From contig NC_080561.1 in assembly GCF_030253575.1 (NCBI RefSeq), positions 28,060,564-28,124,563 of the forward strand: a DNA stretch of 64,000 nt, in the 5' to 3' direction. Within the stretch, counting starts at the first letter, position 1. Every line of letters begins with the position of its first letter. Origin of the DNA: Rhododendron vialii (Eukaryota > Streptophyta > Magnoliopsida > Ericales > Ericaceae). Both the position numbers and the translations under genes were made by a program. Below are positions 21,776 through 32,040 of the stretch, piece by piece. Below the pieces are notes generated by a model. The model was not told the DNA's origin and ran no database searches. It saw only the letters and a list, made by a program, of their open reading frames with translations.

Positions 21776-22886
21776 TCAGGATAGGAGATACCTTATAGGG
21801 TCGCACTTTGTGATTATCTGTATAAGGAAAGACAATAAGTAATGTCGGAGTTTCTGTGCAGTAAAAACAAGGGCTAAACAGTGCCGCTCAATGGCCGAGT
21901 ATCGTTCTTCCGCTCCCTGGACTTTCCTACTAATGTAGTAGACTGAGCGCTCCGTCCTATCTACTTCTTGTACCAGAAGGGCCCCAATGGATCTCGTGGT
22001 GGAGGTTAGGTAGAGTATCATTGGTTTTCCCGCGACCAGAGCCACCATTATCTGAGGGGATGTCAGAGCTGTTTTTATCCGCTCAAAGGCTTGCTGGTGC
22101 TCCCGTTTCCATTCAAATTTTGCAATGCCCTTTAATAGGTCCGTGAAGGGTGCCGCTATTTCCACCAATGCGGTTTCCACCAATGCGGGAATAAAATGTC
22201 GCAGGTACGAAACCTTCCCCAGGAATCGTTTGAGCATCTTCTGGGAGTGCGGCGAACCCATTTCGGTGATGGACTTGATCTTAGCTTCATCTGCATCAAT
22301 GCCATGGTGATGCACGAGAAAGCCCAAGAATTTTTCGGCAGTGACACCAAATGTGCATTTGAGGGGGTTCATTTTGAGGTTGAACTTTCTGCACCTAGCA
22401 AACACGGTGGCTAGACCCGCAAGGTGGTCCTCTTGCTCCTTTGACTTTACGACAAGGTCATCCACGTAATCCTCTATTATCTTATGCATCAAATCATGAA
22501 AGATTACCGTCATGACCTGCTGATACGTTGCCCCCTCAATTTTTAGTCCGAAGGGCATCACAACGTAGTAACCCCAACGGGGTCTGGAAGGCAGTCTTCT
22601 TTGCGTCTTCTGAGGCCATCTTGATTTGGTTGTACCCGCTGAACCCATCCATGAAAGAGAACATCTAGTGTCCGGATGTGGCGTCCACTGACGTATCAAT
22701 GTGTGGGAGCGAAAATTCATCTTTTGGGCATGCCTTGTTAAGGTTGCGGAAATCAACACATACCCTAATTTGGCCATTCTTCTTCTTAACGGGGACAATG
22801 TTTGCTAACCATTCAGGGTATTGGATGGGGCGAATGAAACCCGCCTTTCGCAACTTTTCGACTTCTTCCTTGATATGTCCCTCCAA
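21776..22886 (-). pseudogene. Tat reverse transcriptase and degenerate first RNase H
   Basis: The frame 22665-22886 begins RT (FIRPIQYPEWLANIVPVKK, VCVDFRNLNKACPKD). After a stop it is picked up by the frame ending at 21776, which has MPFGLKIEGATYQQ and the catalytic YVDD in EDYVDDLVVKS, then an RNase H-like segment where LYLTSTTRSIGALLVQE replaces the usual catalytic Asp. An in-frame 15-bp duplication lies at about 22161-22190 (VETALVE). The copy is inactive. Confidence 0.85.
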
Positions 22887-23579
22887 ATTTGGGTGGTATC
22901 TCCGCTAGGACTGCTTCGTTGGTTTGGAGTTGCGGAAGACATCGGAATTGTTATGCAGGAGTGTAATCAGCTTCTCGCGAAATTCTTTGCTCAGCTCTTT
23001 ACTTATAAACACTAGTCTCCGTTGGCCCACTCCGCCGTTTAGGTTAATTTCTTCCAGCGCTTCTTGCTGCGGCTTGGCCTGGTCTTGCATGCACTCCGGA
23101 GCGAGCTTTGGCTTTTGGATTACTTCGTTTTCTTCCGTGGTACACATTCTGCCGGGGCCAGCGGTTTCTCGATCGGCCGCTGCGCCGGTGGACCGTCATA
23201 AGTGGTACCCCATTTTGCCCCCCTCTTTTGTCTTAGTGATCTTTCTAGGGGCTAGAGACTCTGCCGCAGATGGTTCTCTTGCTCGGCTTGGCAGTGATTG
23301 CCTGAGACACTTCGTTTAGCTCCGAAAAGTAAATCGCGTCTGAAAGGTGCACCTTGTTAGTATCAAACGGGTTTTTCAAGGCGCGGATTGTGATCTTCTT
23401 GCCTGCCCATATTCCTTTCAAGCACTGATGATAACTTGATGGTACGACAGCGTACTTGTGCATCCAACTCCGTCTAAGAATGATGTGGTAATTTGGTCAG
23501 CATTGATAAGATGGAATTTAGTAGCGAAGCGAATTTCTCCCACCTCTAAATCCACCACAACATATCCCAGAGACTACTT

Positions 23580-24188
23580 TCAATCTCCTCCGAATCCCGT
23601 GATTGTGATTGGGGACTCCACTATCCGGTTGTCCGAGATCCCTAATCGCCTGAACGTCAAAAGGGGCATGAGATTTATGGAGGCCCCACCATCTAGAAAA
23701 GTTCTCTTCAATTCTGTCTCGTTGACACGGGACGTAATGTACAGTGGACAGTTATGCGGGTACGGTACTCTTCGATCTGCATCTGAGAAGGTAACAGAAT
23801 TGGATTCGTTGCGGATCGTCCGCGGGACAGACCCGTCCGCGGACATGCACGATTCTTGGTGGACCTCTACGATGTTGATAATTGTTTTGGTTATCTCCAA
23901 TCTCACAGCCGGGGTAAAGCCAAGACCATCAAAAAATGCTCGGAACTTCATGCTGTTTTGTAATGTTTTAGCTGAGCTGTTGGGGTCTGGTGTAACTGTG
24001 GGAGTCGTGTCACCTTCAAATTCTTCAATGATCTCATGGCAGGAGACCATACAAGCCCACCCTTCCTCGTCTTCTTCTTCCTGATAGTAGTGGGCATCCA
24101 TTTCATCTTCGTCCTCGTACATGAACGGGTAATATTCCGCCATGTTCACTTCTCCATTGTGGTTTCCGTGGACCGGATAAGGTTCCAT
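23580..24188 (-). pseudogene. Tat aspartic protease region
   Basis: An acidic linker (EDEDEMDAHYYQEEEDEEG) precedes a retropepsin-like core with FLDGGASINLMP. The active-site DGG in place of DSG/DTG is seen in some Tat copies. The linker to RT (22905-23463) has frames with EVIQKPKLAPECMQ and stops. Not functional as encoded. Confidence 0.7.
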
Positions 24189-25387
24189 GCGGATGTTGCG
24201 TCGCCCTATCCGTAGCTCATTGGTGTTTTGTTTTCTCTTGAACAGTCGCTTGAGGGACTAGCAGTCACTAGTTGGGTGTTTGGTATGCCTATGGTACATG
24301 CAATACCGCGGATGCTTATGATCTTCTCGCGTCGGCTCGTACTCCACTGGAGGAAGTTCCAACTCGCCATCCGCCACCCAGGCATTTACCAGGGTGCGTA
24401 CTTCGTCCATGCTGCATGGGTAATCTGGGGCTGGGCCGGGCTAACGCTCCCTCCGCTTTCTTCCACTACCGGCTTGTTGTCCTCGCGGCATGTTCGCGAC
24501 AGCCACGACGGCGACTGCGGACTTGCCCTTCCAGCTTTCCTTCCTAGCCGGCTTGACCACATGGTGGATGCTATACGCGAACTCCAATAGAGCAGAGAAA
24601 GTTCCTAACTTCAAGTTTACAAGTAGCATCTTAAACTCATCCATCATTCTACCAATACAGATTTTGACAAGCTGAACTTCCTTGACTGACTTAGTGCAGT
24701 CGATCGCACGGTCTTGAAACCGTTTAATGTAATCGACTACATCTTCTTCGCTTGTCTGAACTTCCTTCGTCAAACTAATTACGGTTACCTTCTCGCGAAC
24801 TTGGAAGAATTTAGCATAGAAGTTATTCACCATTTCTTCCCAAATGGTTATCGAATAGGGTTCCAGGTTGACGTACCATGTGTACGCACGGGAGGTAAGA
24901 GAATTCGAGAATTCGCGGAGGCGCAGTTAGAGTCCGAGGCGTGGGCATTAAGGGACTCAATGAAACGAACCACGTGCTCTTGTGCGTTGCCCTCCTTGCC
25001 ATCAAATTTTACGAACTTCAGTGGAGTGTACCCTTCCGGATAGGGCGATGATAGGATTGTGACAGGATACGGGGGGCGGATGTCTGGGCTTGGAAGGGAG
25101 GGTAAAATCGTCTTCGCTTTTTCTTTGGTAAGAATGGCCTGCACGTCTGCCAAGGTGATGAACTGCTCCGCAGGAGGGGTACTGGCCTCGGCAACGGTTG
25201 GCTCTCTTTGGTTTGCTTCATTTACTTGTTGCTGCGTCAATAAGGCCTGCACTTCCGCCATTGTAATGTAAGGACCTATAGAAGGTGTGCTAGTTCCGTC
25301 AACAGCGGGTTCTTTTCCGCGGGCTCCGGCGGGGTTTCCTGCTATTCCCCCTACCAGAACTCCGCGCAGTGGATGTGGGGAGGACAA
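24189..25387 (-). pseudogene. Tat gag
   Basis: Frames 24848-25387 and 24441-24833 together form gag, with a frameshift near 24840. They contain repeated QALLTQQQ/QAILTKEK segments, the PLKFVKFDGKEGNAQEHV motif of Ty3-type gag, and NNFYAKFFQVREK. A zinc-knuckle-like CxYHRHTKHPTSDC lies about 24240-24310, followed by a TAG. Confidence 0.8.
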
Positions 25388-25717
25388 AGGGATCTGAGGT
25401 TATGCCGTCTGACTGTTGCTGGCCCCAGCATGGATCTGCGGGGGCTCGTCTCCTTGGCTAGTCGCGGCTCTCGGGAGGGCCGCCGAGATGAGTTTCGTAA
25501 GACCTTTAAAGGTCGTCAGCAGCTGCTTCTGCGTCTCGAGGAACTGACGCTACTCGTCCTAGAAAGCCCATAGTGTTTGTGCAGCCGCACCCGCACTGTT
25601 GGTCTCTTCGACTTCCTTGAGGGTTGGTATGGCGTTATTCGGCGCAGTCATTGCTCTTCGACGCGATGGTTCAACGTACTCCTTGGAGCGAGTGCTAATC
25701 ATAAACCAAAAGACACC
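25388..25717 (-). other. Tat leader between primer site and gag
   Basis: Roughly 330 bases; one frame (25559-25801) overlaps LTR and leader but has no recognisable domain. Nothing else is seen. Confidence 0.45.
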
Positions 25718-25734
25718 TCCCCAGCAGAGTCGCC
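25718..25734 (-). other. Tat primer-binding site
   Basis: The minus strand reads GGCGACTCTGCTGGGGA, the primer-site type of Tat/Ogre elements (usually assigned to tRNA-Arg). It follows the LTR end by a few bases and fixes the element's orientation. Confidence 0.8.
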
Positions 25735-25738
25735 TAAA

Positions 25739-26673
25739 TGTAGGGGGAGGGTTCCTCTGGAATTGCTTACGTGTGAATATTCGTGAGCTGGAGAGGTGCA
25801 ATTGGTTGATGATTAGCTAAAGGAATAAGGAAGAAATCCTATGGGATGAGGGAAAGAGCGGAAGGTACAGACGAAACAGAGGTAACGTGTCTCTTTCGTT
25901 CTCCGTGGGGTATCCGGCCTTTTCCGGGGTTGAGTAAGTGAGGTCACTCCTTTTCTCTAAAGAAGAATGTTCTCCTTCCTCAAATTCAGTGCTCATGTGC
26001 TTTCTCCCAGAAAAAGATCCTCTCTCATCATTGGGAATGTCAGGGGTATTTATAGGGCATCTTGGCCTAGGTCAGGCCCAAGACAGCGCTCCTATTAAAT
26101 CCTGACACGTGTTCCCTCTGTACCTCCTGGCCTTGGGGAAACTTGCCATTTCCGCAGGCACTCGTCCACGGGGCGGCTCGTAACCCCGTGGCGATACCTC
26201 AATCCCAAGCCACCAAGCCACAAGAAATCCCCCTATTCCCGCTGGAGTGAGGTCGCAACCCGCGGCGATCGTATTTTCTCCGCGGAGTCCCTCCCGAACC
26301 CTGCCTCTGGGTTAGGACGGGACTCCGGGAACTCTTTAATATCATCTTTTGTAGTCACACGGTCCCCCTCTGATAGGATTATTTTAGGATGCATCTCATA
26401 ATTTCGCGGTAACATCGGGGCTCTGCGGTAGCTTCCCGCAGACGACTTCCACGGTGACTAATATCCTTGTCGCGCGTTCACGTGCCTTCTTCTCATTGGG
26501 TGGTCAACTATCCTTCGTCGGGTAAAGATCTGACCAAGGCTACTTTTCTCCGCGAGTCCCATTATCACGTGTCTGTAAGCAATTGGAAGGTCAAATTGTC
26601 TTCCTTGATAATAAGTTTGACAATTTTTTACCGTACCTACACCTTTCACTTAAGCCTAGCTTCCCCCTGATCA
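25739..26673 (-). repeat. Tat 5' LTR
   Basis: On the minus strand it would start TGATCAGGGGG and end CCCCCTACA, with TATAAATACC at 26045-26054. The inner edge is set by the primer site; the outer edge is inferred from TG/CA ends only. The partner LTR is not in the window. Confidence 0.6.
26045..26054 (-). promoter_or_regulatory. TATA box of the Tat LTR
   Basis: TATAAATACC on the minus strand, in a pyrimidine-rich LTR context, about 310 bp from the primer site. Confidence 0.55.
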
Positions 26674-29426
26674 TAAACGTTTCCCTTCAAATTATATGAT
26701 TTTACATATACTTATCCATGGCGTATTGAAAATTTCAACAACCTACATACGTTACTAATTTTGATTTTGGTTGAGTCAGGGTTATGGCCGTAAGTCGGCA
26801 CAACTGATGTCACCGTGAAAATATATGGAATTTTCCACATGAAAAGCTAATATATTGCTTAATTTATAGATAGAGAAATTACAAGCATATTATGTAGATA
26901 GTCATATATCAATTTGGAATTTATGTGTTTATATAACCCAGTTGCTGATAGTACGGCAAAGCCAGACCTTGTTTTTTGGGAGCTTAAAGCAAAAATTAAA
27001 AATATGGCTTCTTTTATTGGACTATAATAAGGGATAAAAAAGTATGAATGACCCTTACAATTCAAAATTTTTTGGAGTCCTTAAGCGGCCGCAACACTTG
27101 CTTTAGCCTAGGGCCGGCTGTATTAGTACCCATCCATAAGCACAATGAATTCAATTATCAATGAACTTGAATTCTTGATTGATCAAGAAGTCCGAGAGGT
27201 TATTCAGTGCCCTCGGGGTCCTACATGGTGGTGCTCCAAGCCTCTTCCCAACACACATTGTTGTGTGGTCTTCACACTTAGTCTCGAACTCCACAGAAAT
27301 GTGCGATTGAGTGATGCCCGAGGGTCATTGAATAATTTTAGAAATCATTACAAGTTTTCTTCCGTTGCAGTCAAGGATATTATTAATTAGTTTATTACTA
27401 CTACTTTTTAAGCGTTTTCAATTGGTTGGGCTATATAATTATGGTGGGAGGGAGAAATAGAAGTCTTAGAGAAGGGGTGTTGTAAGGTTGAAGTAAAATG
27501 GGCTCACCCGTTCCAAAACCACCAACTCCAAACCGCTACAAGCATCCAAAGGGTGGTTTTCTAGGCTGTTTTGGAGAAGGGGTTTTGAACTTGGGTTGAT
27601 TTCTTTCTTCACTTAATTTCTGTTTCATGAGTGTGAGTGAATTCACAAAATGGGGTGGGAAGAACTCGTTGATCAGGATACCTTTTTTTATTGATGGGGA
27701 AAATGCCATTGGAAACAATCCAAACAGGGAACAACAGAGAGGGGCAGGGAAATGCAAAACAGCAGGGGGCTGTGCTTAACTCATAGTAGGCCCCACAAGC
27801 CCACTTTATTACAAGGTTGTTTTGGTCATTCGATTGCCAAAGTTAAGTTAACAACATCCACAAAAAATTAGTATCCTGATCAACAGCCCTTGACTTCTAT
27901 TTTGAAAAGTAACGAGTTTTTAGTGTAAATGTTATCAAATGCACCGAAATATTACGATTCCTAGTGAAAATATAATGAATTTTTTTTCTGAAAAGTTACG
28001 GGACATATACTTTCGTGTATAATTTTTTAAGTTTCTTGACACCGAATTAAAAAACTAATTGAGATCTCTAATTGGCTGTCAAAAAATTTAAAAATTATGC
28101 ACGAAAGTAGGGGAAATCTTGATTATGTCAGCAAAATAAGGAAGAACAATGACATATCAGAAATCTCAAGAAAAGTCTTTGCATTTGTCAGACACCTCTA
28201 TAGAAGTCCCTAAATTTACTCATTTTATAGAGTGCTCCGAATATGACCCTTGAATTAGTATTTGACAATATAAAATTATGTCATATTTATATAAGATAAA
28301 ATCTAGGAAATTAATTTTCACGCTTTTCTTTTGTCCAAGTGCGCTCTATTTTTTGTCTTCATTCTTGTAGAATTACAAAACCAATACCATTCATACATTT
28401 TTCCCTTCACACATGAAAAGAGTAATCATGTAATTTCATATCACTACAAAAATTAAAAAAAACAAAAAAAAAAAGAGTGTGTTTGGATAAAAGGGGTGTA
28501 AAAATCAAAATTTCAAAATCTAAACTGGAAAAACAACAGAAAGGCAATATAGTCAATAAACAAAGTATATTCCTTTGAAGTTTGAAAGATGCTAGCAAAC
28601 CTTCCTTTTTGAATAACTAGAAGTAAAAGCATGAGACTATGTTCAAGGTATCTGTTAAAGTATAATAAATTGACTAAAATCATTATAAAAAAAAAATAGT
28701 AGTAGATAACTTTTGATGTTTGAGGATTCTTTTGGAGATGCTAAGGTGTTTTATACATATGTATGGATTTTGGACTTAATTCTAGGCCTCACGTAATTGT
28801 CCAGCATGGTACGGCCAAATCCACGAATAACAAATTTTATGTCTCCGCAATGGATAGATCGACAAAGTCCTGTAAGAATTTAAGAAAATGTTGACGAGCT
28901 CTCCTCATTCATTAAAAATAGTCATCGATACATGCAACTGCGTATCTTCTAAATTTAGTGATGCATTGGCAAAAATGGTTAACAATAGAGAAAAATTATT
29001 GTAACGCTAAGAGGTTAATAGAAATTAAATGGAGCAGGACTAGATAATGCAGGGCTAAATAATTGTTTTCTTTTATCAAATTTTCTTGCCATTTATGAAT
29101 ACAAAAACCTTTTGTTATTAGACTAATAAATGATCACACTCGTACGATCTTTTATTTCAGGATAAATTGCATTTGGTGCTCTCTAATTGTTATTAATTTT
29201 TCACTTTAGCTCTTGATACTCCAATTTTTTTCCATTTTACTATGGAACTTTAATTTTTGTTAATTGGTCCGGCAAATTAATCATTCAATTCTATAATGAG
29301 AACGTACCGAGACTGATTTTTTCCTCATTGGAAATTACACCTTTTCCACCTTGCCTCTTGGTTGCAATTATGAATTTACCTACCGGTCCCAAAATAAAAG
29401 AATATAACCAATCAAGGATCAAATGT
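26674..29426. other. Intergenic, AT-rich
   Basis: No ORF with a recognisable domain on either strand. A 100-bp hairpin (28009-28108) is the only clear structure. Confidence 0.5.
28009..28108. repeat. Short imperfect hairpin
   Basis: ACTTTCGTGTATAATTTTTT and its partner TTTAAAAATTATGCACGAAAGT pair across about 55 bases. Probably a small MITE remnant. Confidence 0.45.
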
Positions 29427-30302
29427 TTAGAGCATCTCCAATAAATCCTATAAAGCACTCAATAGTGTGAATAGCTAAAACTTTAGCTAGTGAATGTGCA
29501 AAAAAAAAAAAAACAAGCTCCAATGGACTAGATAATTTATGTCATTAGCCTATCACTCAATAACTCACCCTATAAATTTAGCCACCTAGTTATATACTCA
29601 TTAAATTTTGTGGCCAAATTTTTAGGTTTAAAAAACACTAAAGATAGGTACACTACCTTTTTACACTACATAGTTACACTACATCTTATGTAGAACCTAT
29701 TTTGAGTCCCAAAAAAATCTAAAAAAATACCGATAAATTTTAAAATATTGTTTTATGGGGTTCTATAAAAAATTAGCTCCAATGAATGTCGGTAAGTACT
29801 ACTTTTGGATTCATAGGGGTGAAATTGCTTAATTGCGCAGTTTCGGCACTACGAATCTAGAAATAATACTTACCAATATCCGTTGAAGCTAATTTTTTAC
29901 AAAGCCCTATAAAATAATATTTTAGAATTTATGAATATTTTTCTGGATTTTTTTGAAACCTGAAATGAGCTCCACATAAAATGTAGTGTAACGTGTAGTG
30001 TAACTATGTAGTGTATGTAGCATCTCTCTGAATCGATTGCTTGATGTTTCCGGGAAACAAAGAACAGTTTTAACTATATATTTTGTGGACATAAAGAGAT
30101 TTAGCCCTTTAATTTATACATTTTAATCGTATCCGTGGTAGTTTGAAAGAAAGCAATTTTCTTGGCTAAAAATATTCTGGATTTGCAACAAAATGATAGG
30201 AGTATATGTTGTTGCTAATTTGAACGAACAAAGTCTTGACCTTTTCGTTGCTAATTTTATACAGCCATTTAAGTTTAGTTATTCCATTGGAGATGCTCTA
30301 AG
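29427..30302. mobile_element. MITE with TTAGAGCATCTCCAAT ends
   Basis: The left end TTAGAGCATCTCCAAT is matched by ATTGGAGATGCTCTAA at the right end. It has no coding capacity and is interrupted by a foldback (29645-30021). The TTA/TAA at the ends could be a palindromic target site of the PIF/Harbinger type. Confidence 0.6.
29645..30021. repeat. Nested long hairpin MITE
   Basis: The left arm (GTTACACTACATCTTATGTAG, TAAAATATTGTTTTAT, TTAGCTCCAATGAATGTCGG) and right arm are reverse complements over about 170 bases each. A transcript would fold into a near-continuous duplex. It sits within 29427-30302. Confidence 0.7.
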
Positions 30303-30435
30303 AAAACTAAAATTTTCAGGGCCATGGAGAGAGAGAGAGAGAGTTATGGTACATTCAGGATTCCTTATTAAACAGGTATGCCTACTTTACCTGCTAACCA
30401 ACTTCCTTGCTTTGCTTCAACTTGAAGCCTCACAA

Positions 30436-30640
30436 GGCTTGTTCGGTTGAGTCTTTGAGTCTTGAATTTTTAACTTATTATTCTATTCTAAAATTCACTC
30501 ATTATTCTATTTTTAATTTTAATTTTTATTTTTATTTCTATTTCTTTCCAATCATTACTTCTATCTGTCTACTCTAATCATTTCAAATTCAAATTCAAAA
30601 TCTAAAATCCAAATTCAAAATCTCCAAAACGAACAAGCCT
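30436..30640. mobile_element. MITE with GGCTTGTTCG ends
   Basis: GGCTTGTTCG at the left and CGAACAAGCC at the right; AT-rich and non-coding between. AGGCTTGTTCG/CGAACAAGCCT extends the repeat by a base. Confidence 0.55.
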
Positions 30641-30647
30641 CTGTTTC

Positions 30648-30782
30648 ATGTTCGTTTTGAGATTTTAGATTTGGGATTCTCTCTCTGCGTGCAATCCCTA
30701 ATAAATTTCCTCTCAATAATTACTCATTTCTCAATCTATCTCACTCCACTCATTCCCAAAACCAAAATCTCAAAACGAACAT
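30648..30782. mobile_element. MITE with ATGTTCGTTTTGAGATTTT ends
   Basis: ATGTTCGTTTTGAGATTTT and AAAATCTCAAAACGAACAT are exact reverse complements (19 bp) 135 bp apart. It is adjacent to, but distinct from, the previous MITE. Confidence 0.65.
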
Positions 30783-30874
30783 CGGGGTGCATTGGAAATT
30801 TGGAATACTAAGTTACTAACTATTTCAGCTTAATAAGCAATATGAACTATTTTGTCTTCATTTAAAACAAAACA

Positions 30875-31138
30875 AAATGCATTTGTTGATTTTTGCATCA
30901 ATTTATTTTTTTTAAGATTATTAGTTTGTCTCAACGAGCGAAATTTAAAAAATAACAAATTATGTAAAAACAAATTTTTTGAGGTAAAGACAAAAACTAA
31001 TCCAAAAATCAGTTTATTTTGGATTATTTTTGCCTTGTTAAAAAATAATTTCGAATATAATTGTTTCACTTATTAGTTCCTCTCGTAGAGACGAATCAAT
31101 AATTCACAAAAAATTGATGCAAAACCGACAAATGCAAA
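30875..31138. repeat. Foldback MITE
   Basis: AAATGCATTTGTTGATTTTTGC and its imperfect reverse complement near 31110-31138 enclose an AT-rich core. A related piece occurs at about 38888-38950. Confidence 0.5.
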
Positions 31139-31507
31139 TTTTGTTTTTTTGAATAAAGACCCAAAAAATCCTAACGGCTTGCTAAGCCAAAATAGGCCTA
31201 ATTGGGAAGAGAGTATTAAAAGGAGAAACGAGGGACAAACGCAAAGAGAGTAAAAACCAGAAACTAATAAGACAGGAGTCAAGAGGGAAAAAAATTAAAA
31301 AGTTTACTTTCTTGGTAACAAGGGAAGAACAATAATACCATAATTCTAAACAGAGTTGCACTGCTTCTATAATAAACATAAATACAAAACCACACAGAAG
31401 GCAAATCTTTCACTTGAGAAGTTTTCGCGCATCATAATTGAAAATCAAAGTAAACCAGTGGCTTCATGCACTAGCATGGTGGTTGATGATTTTCTCAATA
31501 AGCCAAT

Positions 31508-31998
31508 CTATGCATAGTAATTTAGGCTTGCTTTCTTCTTAGCCTGAACTTGGATGATACCTTCATTGAAGTCTTCATGGTTCACCTGGCGGGAAAGAAA
31601 AAGTCAGGCCATAGCTTTCATCAGCGGTTGCTAGTCCTAACATAAATTTCCAAACATGCAACTGCATAAATCAGTTTTTACAACTTTTGATTCCCCTAAC
31701 AACGAAACATCTCATTTGTTTGTCTACTGGAAACAGCCCCTCCACCAAATGGGGGCATCGTTTCATACATCTTTCGCCCCCCAGAACTCACACTAGAGGG
31801 AGCCTAGTGCAGCCTTATCAAAGGCATAAAAGATTCATAAACAACGATAATGATTATGACCGAGCAAAACATGCATGTGATAAATCGTAAGTGATGTCAT
31901 CAGTTTTCTTAATGTCCTAGCAATCAAATCTACTCACATATTGAGCCTTCTACTCAATTGTCAATAAGCTTGCTTGACTGGGCGCGAGGGCACAAAAT

Positions 31999-32040
<42 letters not shown>

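Larger units (their letters stand above)
1..26673 (-). mobile_element. Tat-lineage Ty3/Gypsy LTR retrotransposon (host of the nest, 3' end outside window)
   Basis: Reading leftward on the minus strand one meets a 5' LTR (25739-26673), a primer-binding site (25718-25734), gag, protease, RT with YVDD, two RNase H regions and integrase, then a tandem array, then an antisense plant mobile domain frame. A second RNase H, 3' tandem repeats and an antisense extra ORF are recorded traits of Tat/Ogre/Retand elements. Every coding part is broken by stops or frameshifts, so the copy is dead. The 3' LTR must lie left of position 1. Two later insertions (390-2185 and 2483-15301) sit inside it. The right LTR edge is inferred from TG/CA ends without a target duplication to confirm it. 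Confidence 0.8.

Noticed and set aside
27071-27135. GC-rich patch GCGGCCGCAACACTTGC as a promoter or CpG island
   Set aside because: Only about 65 bases, with no TATA box or downstream gene.
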